This document shows positions 1 through 6,266 of a stretch of 6,302 nt of DNA, piece after piece. The stretch is from an uncultured Chloroflexota bacterium. GTDB taxonomy: Bacteria; Chloroflexota; Dehalococcoidia; UBA3495. The position numbers and the translations under genes were made by a program. How positions within the stretch are numbered: position 1 is the stretch's first letter; the number at the start of each line of letters is the position of its first letter. The DNA lies in contig CAJXEF010000123.1 in assembly GCA_913052545.1 (NCBI GenBank), positions 1-6,302 on the forward strand, read 5' to 3'. The notes below the pieces were generated by a model. That model was not told the DNA's origin. It made no database searches and worked only from the letters and a program-made list of their open reading frames with translations.

Positions 1-1001
1 CTGAAAATAAAATTGCTCCAGCGATTAACGCAACATCCGACGCTAATCTCGTGGCAGTTTATAGCAGAGATAAAGAACGAGCACACTCATTCGCCGAAAA
101 ACACGGTGCCCTAGCGGCCTATGCGTCCATCGACGAATTACTACAAGATAACCGAGTAGACGGTGTTTTTATATGCTCACCTAATTCGTTACATTCTGAA
201 CACGCCGTCCAAGCTGCCCAAAACGGGAAACACGTTCTCAGCGAAAAACCAATGGCAACCACGCTGCACGACGCAGTAGCTATGGTTAAAGCTTGCCAAG
301 ACAACGGAGTAACTTTAGCTACTGGGTATCACCTTAGAACACACCCTGGTCACATTTTAGCTAAAGCAACCATAAAAGAAGGTGCATTAGGCAAAATTTC
401 ATTGGTTCAGGGACAATGGGGATTTGGAACAAGAGGAGCTATTATGCCTCCTACAAGAACCGGTCGCCGCCAATGGTGGGAACAACCAGATCTTATTGGA
501 GAAGCCGCTTCGCTTATGGGAACTGGTGTCCATGTAGTCGACATCTTACGGTTCCTTTTAGATGACGAAATCACAGAAGTAGCTACACTGACCGATGGTC
601 AGACAGAAACCAATCCTTTAGAAAGGACCGCTACCGTCATACTTCGTTTCCGGAGTGGCACATTAGCAACGGTATGCTGCGGCAGACTAATACCTGACTC
701 AAAAAATGACCTGGCGATATACGGAACAACCGGCAGGATAGTAGGTAGAGCCACTTTGTGGGAAGCAAGACAAGGCAGAGTGGAAATATTAAGTGACACG
801 GTCAATCAGACAGAAATATATCCTTCTAATTATCTGGCTAACTTTGTCGCTGAAATTCAGGATTTTCAGGAATCAGTACAGGAAGGGCGGGACCCGGTGG
901 CCTCTGGCATTGACGGATTGCGCGTAGTAGAAGCAACGCTGGCGATGATAGAGTCGGCCACAACTGGAAGGACTATCAAGATAAACCCCGTAGCCATATA
1001 A
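1..1001 (+). CDS. Gfo/Idh/MocA family NAD(P)-dependent oxidoreductase, 5'-truncated by the window edge
   Basis: The reading frame is open from base 3 and the protein homology begins before the GTG at 51, so the true start lies upstream. Probably only about 15 residues are missing, including the Gly-rich NAD(P)-binding loop. Numbering from the GTG codon, LVAVYSRD-type strand 2 and FICSPNSLH (40-48) belong to the Rossmann domain. The family signature EKP is at 65-67, with Lys66 the expected catalytic lysine. The C-terminal alpha/beta domain follows, with GVHVVDILRFLL at 159-170 holding the conserved His161, and it ends in the usual dGLRVVEATLAMIESA-type helix (288-303). The family oxidises or reduces sugars, inositols and related alcohols in the cytoplasm; the substrate cannot be told here. 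The usual Asp four residues before the His is Gly157 (codon 519-521), so chemistry may differ from inositol dehydrogenase. It is convergent with the next gene, 31 bp away. Family assignment is firm; specificity is unknown. Confidence 0.93.
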   Translation, partial: ENKIAPAINATSDANLVAVYSRDKERAHSFAEKHGALAAYASIDELLQDNRVDGVFICSPNSLHSEHAVQAAQNGKHVLSEKPMATTLHDAVAMVKACQDNGVTLATGYHLRTHPGHILAKATIKEGALGKISLVQGQWGFGTRGAIMPPTRTGRRQWWEQPDLIGEAASLMGTGVHVVDILRFLLDDEITEVATLTDGQTETNPLERTATVILRFRSGTLATVCCGRLIPDSKNDLAIYGTTGRIVGRATLWEARQGRVEILSDTVNQTEIYPSNYLANFVAEIQDFQESVQEGRDPVASGIDGLRVVEATLAMIESATTGRTIKINPVAI

Positions 1002-1032
1002 CTAACGTGCTTAAGCGCCCTTCCTAATAATG

Positions 1033-1302
1033 TTATCCCCCTCCTATAGCAGGTAAAAAATGTATTTCACTGTTTTCCTTAACTCTTTCTAACAACCCAA
1101 GTTGGCTAACTTCCCCGTCTACTACAACAGCGATACCAGCAATTAAATCATCCTCTTCAGCATCATAAAGGAAGTCTTTCATACCAGGAAAAGCCTTTTC
1201 CAAATTATTAACCACCTGGCGAACCGAGGCTCCGTCTATTTGAACCTGCGCTTGCCCACCCGCCAATGATTGCATTCTAGGGGGTATCCAAACTTCTGGC
1301 AT
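1033..1302 (-). CDS. MoaD/ThiS/CysO-like ubiquitin-fold sulfur carrier protein
   Basis: This 89-residue protein is about the size of MoaD, ThiS and mycobacterial CysO. It has a beta-grasp pattern: an N-terminal strand with IPP, a GGQ turn (15-17), a helix with VVNNLEKAFPGM (30-41), the strand IAVVVDGE (57-64), then HFLPAIGGG at the end. The C-terminal Gly-Gly is where an E1-like enzyme adenylates the carrier before it becomes a thiocarboxylate that donates sulfur. The IP, GGQ, LE-PG and LPA-GG spacing recalls CysO more than classical E. coli MoaD. Roles could therefore be molybdopterin dithiolene formation, cysteine synthesis or another thiolation. The ATG at 1302 is chosen because AGGT (1312-1315) lies 9 nt upstream; the alternative GTG at 1308 would leave only 3 nt. 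It lies downstream of a molybdenum enzyme gene but behind a terminator. No E1, MoaE or cysteine synthase gene is in the window. Confidence 0.88.
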   Translation of the reverse strand: MPEVWIPPRMQSLAGGQAQVQIDGASVRQVVNNLEKAFPGMKDFLYDAEEDDLIAGIAVVVDGEVSQLGLLERVKENSEIHFLPAIGGG

Positions 1303-1343
1303 AATCACTCAACCTACCGATTAATATGAGTGGCAAATTAAAA

Positions 1344-1376
1344 GGCCCATGAGAAGTTTAAGAATTCTCATGGGCC
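1344..1376 (-). terminator. Intrinsic terminator after the molybdenum hydroxylase gene
   Basis: A perfect 12-bp inverted repeat (GGCCCATGAGAA at 1344-1355, its complement at 1365-1376) has a 9-nt loop. Read on the minus strand, the hairpin is followed directly by TTTTAATTTG, a U-rich tail. It starts about 20 bp past the stop codon at 1396. On the plus strand the flank is not T-rich, so the terminator works mainly for minus-strand transcription. It separates the molybdenum enzyme gene from the sulfur-carrier gene. Confidence 0.85.
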
Positions 1377-1395
1377 AATTGTTATGTTAAGTTCT

Positions 1396-3723
1396 TTACT
1401 TTGAATTGCCGTCTTTATCCCAAATAGCCTCTAATATCTTGCCTGGGTTCATAGGCAAGCTGGTTAAACGAACCCCTATTGCCTTATATATAGCATTACA
1501 GATCGCTGCCATAGGAGGTACGATACAAACTTCCCCTACTCCACGAACACCGTAAGGATGATTAGGGTTTGCTATTTCCACTATCACCGTATCTATCATG
1601 GGCAAATCTAGGCTAACTGGCATCCGGTAATCCAAGAAACTCGAGTTTACCATATGGCCTTGGTCATTCATGAAATATTCTTCGTTTAATGCCCAGCCTA
1701 TACCCTGTGCAACCCCACCCTGAATTTGTCCTTCAACATAACTAGGGTGAATAGCTTTTCCAGCATCCTGAAGCGCAGTGTAACGTAGTATAGTCACTTT
1801 ACCTGTATCTGGGTCTACTTCTACGTCTACGATATGAGTTCCTATAGTAGGTCCCGCACCTCCGGGGTTAACACCAGCTCGTCCTACAATCGGCCCTCCG
1901 GTATTATTTTGCCTAGCAGCCATTTGCTTAAATGCTAACCTCAGCTCTGTATCGGATTTATGCTGGACTCCGCCGTCTACATAATCCACATCATCCAATG
2001 ACACTTCCCAGATTCTTGACGCGCGCTCCCGCATTTGTTGCTTTATATCCTCGGCGGCAGTGATACAAGCGATACCAGTTTTGAAAGTAACGCCACTACC
2101 ACCGGTATTAGATGTAAAACCGATGGAATCTGTGTCTGCGATCTGTGGTTTTACGTCTTCGAAGGGTATTCCCAATGTCTCAGCCAATTGTTGAGAAACC
2201 GTCGCCCGCGTCCCACCAATATCTGGTGACCCTTCAGCAAGAGTCACGATCCCGTCTGGTGTCACGGTAGCAACCGCACTTGAGGGGCCCGAGTTATTAC
2301 CCCAAAAGCCACTTGCCACTCCCCTCCCTCTATATGGACCATCCAACGGTGCTGAATAATGTGGATGGGCTTTGGCAGCCTCCAATGTTTCAATGAACCC
2401 AACTTTAGGCATTAGAGGGCCGGTCGCTCGCCTAGTACCTTCTTTGGCACTGTTAAGCACCCTAAAATCTATGGGATCTATCCCTAGTTTTTCGGCAAGT
2501 TCGTCAATCGCCCCTTCAATGCAGAAAGCCGCAGCGGGCGAACCAGGAGCCCTATAGGCCGCTGTTTTAGGGCGATTAACAACAATATCATATCCTTCAA
2601 TGTAGGTATTAGGGATATCATAAGCTCCCATAATGCATTGAGCCCCACCAGCCACCGGCGAACCGGGAAAAGCTCCAGCCTCAAATATCAAGTGAGCTTC
2701 GGCGGCCGTCAACTTGCCATCCTGAGTGGCACCTAACTTAACTGTTATGTTGGTCCCTGAAGTCGGACCGGTCGCCTCAAATACCTCAGTCCTGCTCATT
2801 GTGACTTTTACGGGAGCATCAGCTTTCTTAGCTAGTAAAGCTGCTAGAGGTTCACAATATACCGCAAGCTTGGCTCCAAACCCTCCTCCAATTTCCATAG
2901 GTATCGCATTCACTTTGGAGACCGGGATACCGACTAACCTAGCAGTATTTTCTCGAACGGTAAAATGACCTTGGCTACTGGACCATATGGTCAGATTACC
3001 ATCAGCATGCCACATAGCAGTCCCAGAATGTGGCTCTATGTAACCCTGATGTACAGCTACGGTAGAGGCATCTCGTTCAACAATGACATCCGCTTGTTTA
3101 AATCCCTCTTCAATATCACCTAGAGTAAAATCGAATCGATTCGCGATATTGCTCCCATTGGCTGGATCATCATCATCTAATACCCCGCCTGCCCTTATTG
3201 AAGCAGTCGTCATAGCTGCAAGGCGCTCGTGCACTAATGTAGAATTGTCTTTCATAGCATCTTTAGCATGCATTACAGGTGGTAAAACTTCATATTCCAC
3301 CTCAATTAACGTGAGCGCTTGTTCAGCCACATGGGAATTAGAAGCTGCGACAGCTGCCACAGGATGCCCTTTATAAAGAACCTTATCGGTGGCCATTATG
3401 TTGTTACTAAGGAACTTCATATTAGCCATTGCACCTTCTACTAATTCAGAAGCTCGACCAGCAAATTGCGTCAATTCAGAGCCAATTAAAACTGCTTTGA
3501 CATCCGGATGAGCCATTGCTTTGCTAGTATCTATCGACTTAATCCTTGCATGTGCATGCGGGCTACGCAGAACCCTGCCATAAAGCATCCCAGGGAGAAC
3601 CAAATCCGCGCTGTATCTTGCTTTCCCTGTCACCTTATCTGCACCGTCAGGACGAATAGGGCGTTTACCTACAACGTTAAATTCTTCGTTGGATAAGACA
3701 ATATTTGGTTTGTAATCGAGCAT
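1396..3723 (-). CDS. Xanthine dehydrogenase/aldehyde oxidase/CO dehydrogenase-family molybdopterin-binding (large) subunit
   Basis: At 775 residues this is the normal length of a separate Mo-binding large subunit. The order is an N-terminal a/b hammerhead domain (about 20-130, opening with VVGKRPIRPDGADKVTGKA) followed by two MoCo-binding domains. Motifs, numbered from the ATG: WSSSQGHF with Gln251 near the Mo oxo ligand, GGGFGAK (279-285), the active-site loop AYRAPGSP (389-396), QGGVAQGIGWAL (668-679), and GVRGVGE with catalytic Glu731 (codon 1531-1533). The family hydroxylates aldehydes, N-heterocycles or acyl-CoA aromatics with water as oxygen source. AYRAPGSP is not the AYxCSFR of true form I CO dehydrogenase, so CO oxidation is unlikely; the substrate is unknown. 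The reading frame extends to a TTG at 3783, but the ATG at 3723 has an ideal GGTGGAGG 6 nt upstream, and recognisable homology starts after it. The partner Fe-S and FAD subunits are absent from both sides. Confidence 0.95.
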   Translation of the reverse strand: MLDYKPNIVLSNEEFNVVGKRPIRPDGADKVTGKARYSADLVLPGMLYGRVLRSPHAHARIKSIDTSKAMAHPDVKAVLIGSELTQFAGRASELVEGAMANMKFLSNNIMATDKVLYKGHPVAAVAASNSHVAEQALTLIEVEYEVLPPVMHAKDAMKDNSTLVHERLAAMTTASIRAGGVLDDDDPANGSNIANRFDFTLGDIEEGFKQADVIVERDASTVAVHQGYIEPHSGTAMWHADGNLTIWSSSQGHFTVRENTARLVGIPVSKVNAIPMEIGGGFGAKLAVYCEPLAALLAKKADAPVKVTMSRTEVFEATGPTSGTNITVKLGATQDGKLTAAEAHLIFEAGAFPGSPVAGGAQCIMGAYDIPNTYIEGYDIVVNRPKTAAYRAPGSPAAAFCIEGAIDELAEKLGIDPIDFRVLNSAKEGTRRATGPLMPKVGFIETLEAAKAHPHYSAPLDGPYRGRGVASGFWGNNSGPSSAVATVTPDGIVTLAEGSPDIGGTRATVSQQLAETLGIPFEDVKPQIADTDSIGFTSNTGGSGVTFKTGIACITAAEDIKQQMRERASRIWEVSLDDVDYVDGGVQHKSDTELRLAFKQMAARQNNTGGPIVGRAGVNPGGAGPTIGTHIVDVEVDPDTGKVTILRYTALQDAGKAIHPSYVEGQIQGGVAQGIGWALNEEYFMNDQGHMVNSSFLDYRMPVSLDLPMIDTVIVEIANPNHPYGVRGVGEVCIVPPMAAICNAIYKAIGVRLTSLPMNPGKILEAIWDKDGNSK

Positions 3724-3729
3724 GTTAGG

Positions 3730-3737
3730 CCTCCACC
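3730..3737 (-). promoter_or_regulatory. Shine-Dalgarno site fixing the start of the molybdenum subunit
   Basis: On the minus strand, GGTGGAGG ends 6 nt before the ATG at 3723. This is a near-optimal ribosome binding site. It favours the ATG over the TTG at 3783, which would add 20 residues with no recognisable domain content. Confidence 0.85.
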
Positions 3738-3792
3738 TGTAAGTTGCTAATAGAAATCCCAATCCCTGTTTAATGGTAAGCAACTATATATT

Positions 3793-3821
3793 ATCATAGT
3801 GATCCAAAGTAACGGTACCAA
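3793..3821 (-). promoter_or_regulatory. Candidate sigma70-type promoter for the molybdenum subunit gene
   Basis: On the minus strand, TTGGTA (3816-3821, four of six to TTGACA) is separated by exactly 17 nt from TATGAT (3793-3798, five of six to TATAAT). Transcription would begin near 3786, giving a leader of roughly 60 nt before the ATG at 3723. It lies in the 230-bp AT-rich gap after the rhomboid gene, the longest non-coding stretch in the window. A second -10-like TATAAT at 3853-3858 has no convincing -35, so the exact start is uncertain. Confidence 0.45.
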
Positions 3822-3953
3822 GATTTTCCCTCAGGTGGGATAATTTTTAAGCATTATAGAAAAACAAAATATTTATAACTGGATATGAGATTAGAAACTA
3901 ATACCGTAAATTAAGTCGAGATTGCAGATATCGTAAATAATAACCTTATTGGT

Positions 3954-4757
3954 TCACTGCAAGGGACGGCCACGCCAGTAACTAGAAGCATCAGAAGAGC
4001 CTGAGTAATCACGTGGCCAAATGTTCTTTCCAGTGAGTATTCTCCACATCGCTATGATGCCTAAACCAAATATAAAACCACCAATGTGAGCAAAAAAAGC
4101 TATACTAACTTGATTGGAAATTCCCAATTGAAAACTACCCTGTATAATCTGCCACGCAAACCATAGCCCAAGTAGCCACATAGCCCTCAACTGTATAACG
4201 GTAATCAAAAAGAAAATAACCAATACCTTCACTCGGTTGTACGGGAAAATTAGCAAGTATGCTCCTAAGACCCCAGACACCGCTCCGCTGGCCCCTATCA
4301 AGGGGATTTCTGATGAAGGATCGAAGGCCCAATGGCTAAAGGTTGCTACTAAACCGGCCATCAAGTAAAAACATAGGTATTTAATGTGACCAAGATGATT
4401 TTCGATATTGTCACCAAATACCCATAGAAACATCATGTTACCAACCAGATGCATTAAACCACCATGAAGAAAAAGTGAAGTCACTAGAGTCAGGTAATTG
4501 TGGACAGGAGACTTAATATTCAAATCATAAAAAAGATTGCGTACTACTGTAAATTCTTGGCCACTAGTTATCTCAGCAGGAATGAATCCCAATTTAAAAA
4601 ACAACAGAGTGATATCTAAATTTTCTCCGCCCCCTACTATAGCCAACCGGCTAACGAACATTTCATAAACAAAAGTCAGGCAGCAAATTGTAATAAGTGA
4701 CAAGTTAACCCAGGGACGACGGAGAGCAACCGTATCTGCATCGGAAAATGGAAACAC
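3954..4757 (-). CDS. Rhomboid-family intramembrane serine protease
   Basis: This polytopic membrane protein cleaves transmembrane substrates inside the bilayer. The 267 residues contain six likely membrane segments, near 17-36, 88-116, 124-143, 152-172, 176-206 and 217-240. The catalytic dyad is present: Ser157 in GASG and His224 in AHIGG. The oxyanion-side motif HGGLMHLVGN provides His98, His103 and Asn107, equivalent to GlpG His145, His150 and Asn154. A long loop (about 37-87) follows the first helix, and a polar tail with several Ser residues (250-267) ends the protein. Translation starts at a GTG. AAAGG lies 7 nt upstream, and the first residues (FPFSDAD, then RRPWVN) match the usual N-terminus of bacterial rhomboids, so the start is probably right. 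It follows the kinase-like gene after 58 bp, where a TATAAT (4789-4794) without a good -35 might give extra transcription. The physiological substrate is unknown. Confidence 0.95.
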   Translation of the reverse strand: MFPFSDADTVALRRPWVNLSLITICCLTFVYEMFVSRLAIVGGGENLDITLLFFKLGFIPAEITSGQEFTVVRNLFYDLNIKSPVHNYLTLVTSLFLHGGLMHLVGNMMFLWVFGDNIENHLGHIKYLCFYLMAGLVATFSHWAFDPSSEIPLIGASGAVSGVLGAYLLIFPYNRVKVLVIFFLITVIQLRAMWLLGLWFAWQIIQGSFQLGISNQVSIAFFAHIGGFIFGLGIIAMWRILTGKNIWPRDYSGSSDASSYWRGRPLQ

Positions 4758-4815
4758 TGAAAGACCTTTGGTCCAGATTTAACTTTAGATTATATTGTAG
4801 ATGGAATTCTACGAT

Positions 4816-5535
4816 TTAAGCCAGAGTCAATTCACCACGAGATACCATATCAGCAGTTTGCTTAACAATGGCTGCCGCAGACTCGGCACTCATTTTACCC
4901 ATGTTGAGCATCACGTGATATAGCGACGGGTCATAAGGATTAACTTTGAAGAATTTTTGAAAGAACGTAATTCTAGCTTGTTCTAATTCTTCAACATATT
5001 TTCTCGCGTTTGTCGCATCAAAATGCTCGCGATCCATAGCCGTTTTTACCCGCATTTCAAGAGGAGCCGACATGCCTATATGTACTACACCGGGTACATC
5101 TGACAACATTATGTTCGCCCCCCGACCAATTATGACCACATCTCCCGATTTGGCCAAATCAGATACTACCATAGTCGTAGCTTCTATAAACGCCTTATCA
5201 TTGACGGTCTGACCCGGGGCAGTTGGATCCCCTGCCAGTTCTATATAAGTCTCCGCAGGCAACAATTCTATTCCCCTGCCAAAATAAGGTTCTCCACTAA
5301 TCCCGGCTACTGCTGAACGTTCTAAAGTAGTTTGTAGGAACCGGCCTAGTTTTTCACGAAATCCGATAACTCTCTCTTCTTTTTCTATTAGCGCCCCTAC
5401 AGGAGTACCTATCAGCTTAGCCGCTTCGGCTAAAACCATCCGATCAACATAGTTAAGGTGTAATAACTGGCTTACTTTCTGGCCAACTTCTATTGGCCCA
5501 CTGCCAACCGGACCGTTTATAGTTATTACCGGCAT
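4816..5535 (-). CDS. Cytidylate kinase-like family protein
   Basis: The 239-residue cytoplasmic protein has a P-loop NTPase kinase layout. ITINGPVGSGPIEVG (4-18) is the nucleotide-binding loop, VVIIGRGAN (133-141) the core strand and GRG motif, and VHIGMSAPLEMRV (151-163) the next strand. A lid-like helical stretch has DRE and AR..FF..FF (168-196), and YDPSLYHVMLN is at 201-211. These match the cytidylate kinase-like family (Pfam Cytidylate_kin2) rather than classical Cmk. The P-loop lacks the canonical GK[ST]: after Gly13 come Pro and Ile. As I recall the family, the Lys is commonly replaced there, so this does not by itself mean inactivity. Its true substrate is not established; CMP phosphorylation should not be assumed. 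The ATG start is well supported by GGGAGG (5541-5546), 5 nt upstream. It is 62 bp downstream of the acetyltransferase gene and probably shares its transcript. Confidence 0.88.
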   Translation of the reverse strand: MPVITINGPVGSGPIEVGQKVSQLLHLNYVDRMVLAEAAKLIGTPVGALIEKEERVIGFREKLGRFLQTTLERSAVAGISGEPYFGRGIELLPAETYIELAGDPTAPGQTVNDKAFIEATTMVVSDLAKSGDVVIIGRGANIMLSDVPGVVHIGMSAPLEMRVKTAMDREHFDATNARKYVEELEQARITFFQKFFKVNPYDPSLYHVMLNMGKMSAESAAAIVKQTADMVSRGELTLA

Positions 5536-5580
5536 ATCGACCTCCCTCTGAACTATTGCAATTTATATCCCTACAAACAG

Positions 5581-5599
5581 AAAAACGATCGGACCGTTC
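5581..5599 (-). terminator. Weak terminator-like hairpin after the acetyltransferase gene
   Basis: Read on the minus strand, the stop codon region folds as about six pairs including a G-U (AACGGT/ATCGTT) around a 3-nt CCG loop, and runs into a short T tract. The stem is short and overlaps the stop codon. At most it would reduce read-through into the kinase-like gene, and it may be chance. Confidence 0.25.
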
Positions 5600-6191
5600 A
5601 ACTTATTAGACTACTCAACAATCGTTCGCGTCGCCTGTAGTATTCCTCCACCAAAAGACCTAGCGCCAGCGAATCATACCATTCCCCGTTTTTACGGTGT
5701 GTCCCACGGAGATGTCCTTCCAATATAAATCCTAAGTGTTGGCACATTGTCAGCGCATTTTCGTTATATTCGGGTACATCGACCCAGACTCTGTGCAATT
5801 TATATCCATCATAAGCATGATCTAGAAGTTTGATCAAAGCTGCGCTCCCATAGTGATGATGCCACAAATCTTTACGACCGATCAACAAGAAGAGTTGAGC
5901 CTCCAGAAGCGGCCATTCGATAACGAGTTGTCCTTCCCCAATATGACTTCCATCAGACGCATATATAGAAAATATCTTCCGAGAATCATCCTCGAAAGTC
6001 GAAACAAAAGCTTCTCCTGAAGCAGACCGCATAGAATGCGGCGAATAACCTATGTGTATGGGAGTTTGATTCTCATCTACTCCATACCATGAGGTATTCA
6101 CTTCCGGATCATCCAACCAAATTTCGACTCGGGCCACGTCTTCTACTGTGACACCAGCCAATCTTATTTCAGGGAGCATAGCAATTGTCAT
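5598..6191 (-). CDS. GNAT-family N-acetyltransferase, RimJ/RimL-like
   Basis: The 197-residue protein fits the acetyltransferase_3 (RimJ/RimL) type, which moves an acetyl group from acetyl-CoA to a protein N-terminus or a small amine. Motif A is LFLLIGRKDLW followed by HHHYGSAA (100-118), then a helix and LHRVWVDVPEYN (132-143). Motif B is N143..A146 with HLGFILEGHLRG (152-163), and HRKNGEWYDSLALGLL (165-180) is the typical last strand. In the usual Q/RxxGxG/A acetyl-CoA loop (family form WGKGYG) the first Gly is His113, giving WHHHYG, an unusual substitution. The substrate cannot be assigned. The ATG at 6191 has a modest GAGAG about 8 nt upstream; the ATG four codons in has no site. A strong promoter match lies 47 bp upstream of the start codon. 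It is the first gene of the GNAT-kinase-rhomboid run. Confidence 0.88.
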   Translation of the reverse strand: MTIAMLPEIRLAGVTVEDVARVEIWLDDPEVNTSWYGVDENQTPIHIGYSPHSMRSASGEAFVSTFEDDSRKIFSIYASDGSHIGEGQLVIEWPLLEAQLFLLIGRKDLWHHHYGSAALIKLLDHAYDGYKLHRVWVDVPEYNENALTMCQHLGFILEGHLRGTHRKNGEWYDSLALGLLVEEYYRRRERLLSSLIS

Positions 6192-6237
6192 TAAATTTGC
6201 TCTCGAGAGATTTATCGGGTTAGATCAAGCAGACGGA

Positions 6238-6266
6238 ATTATACCAGCCTGTGTAGCAGAAATCAA
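6238..6266 (-). promoter_or_regulatory. Extended -10 sigma70-type promoter for the acetyltransferase gene
   Basis: On the minus strand, TTGATT (6261-6266) precedes a 17-nt spacer and a perfect TATAAT (6238-6243). A TGG immediately before the -10 supplies the extended -10 element. Transcription would start near 6231, leaving a leader of about 40 nt. This is the best promoter match in the window and marks the probable head of the acetyltransferase, kinase and rhomboid run. Confidence 0.65.

Noticed and set aside
51..53. GTG at 51 as the real start of the Gfo/Idh gene.
   Set aside because: The frame is open to the window edge, and the upstream residues (APAINATSDANL) fit the helix of the Rossmann domain, so the gene is simply cut by the window.
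1009..1016. GCTTAAGC palindrome between the convergent genes as a bidirectional terminator.
   Set aside because: It has eight bases with no loop and no flanking T tract.
2035..3376. Several plus-strand reading frames of 60-97 codons and a minus-strand frame at 2484-2684 inside the molybdenum subunit gene.
   Set aside because: They overlap a well-supported gene in other frames and show no recognisable domain or ribosome site.
3724..3783. N-terminal extension of the molybdenum subunit from a TTG codon, with a slightly hydrophobic stretch that might be read as a signal.
   Set aside because: There is no matching ribosome site, there is an ideal GGAGG before the ATG at 3723, and the extension shows no family similarity or proper signal-peptide pattern.
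3938..3956. AACC-AATAA-GGTT hairpin just after the rhomboid stop as a terminator.
   Set aside because: It has only four pairs and no solid T tract; not distinguishable from chance in AT-rich sequence.
4763..4773. Small hairpin (GACC-AAA-GGTC, minus strand) covering part of the rhomboid ribosome-binding site, suggesting translational control.
   Set aside because: A 4-bp stem with a 3-nt loop is too weak to claim regulation.
4789..4815. TATAAT upstream of the rhomboid gene as an independent promoter.
   Set aside because: The -10 match is perfect but no acceptable -35 or extended -10 is present at the right spacing, so it is mentioned only in the rhomboid entry.
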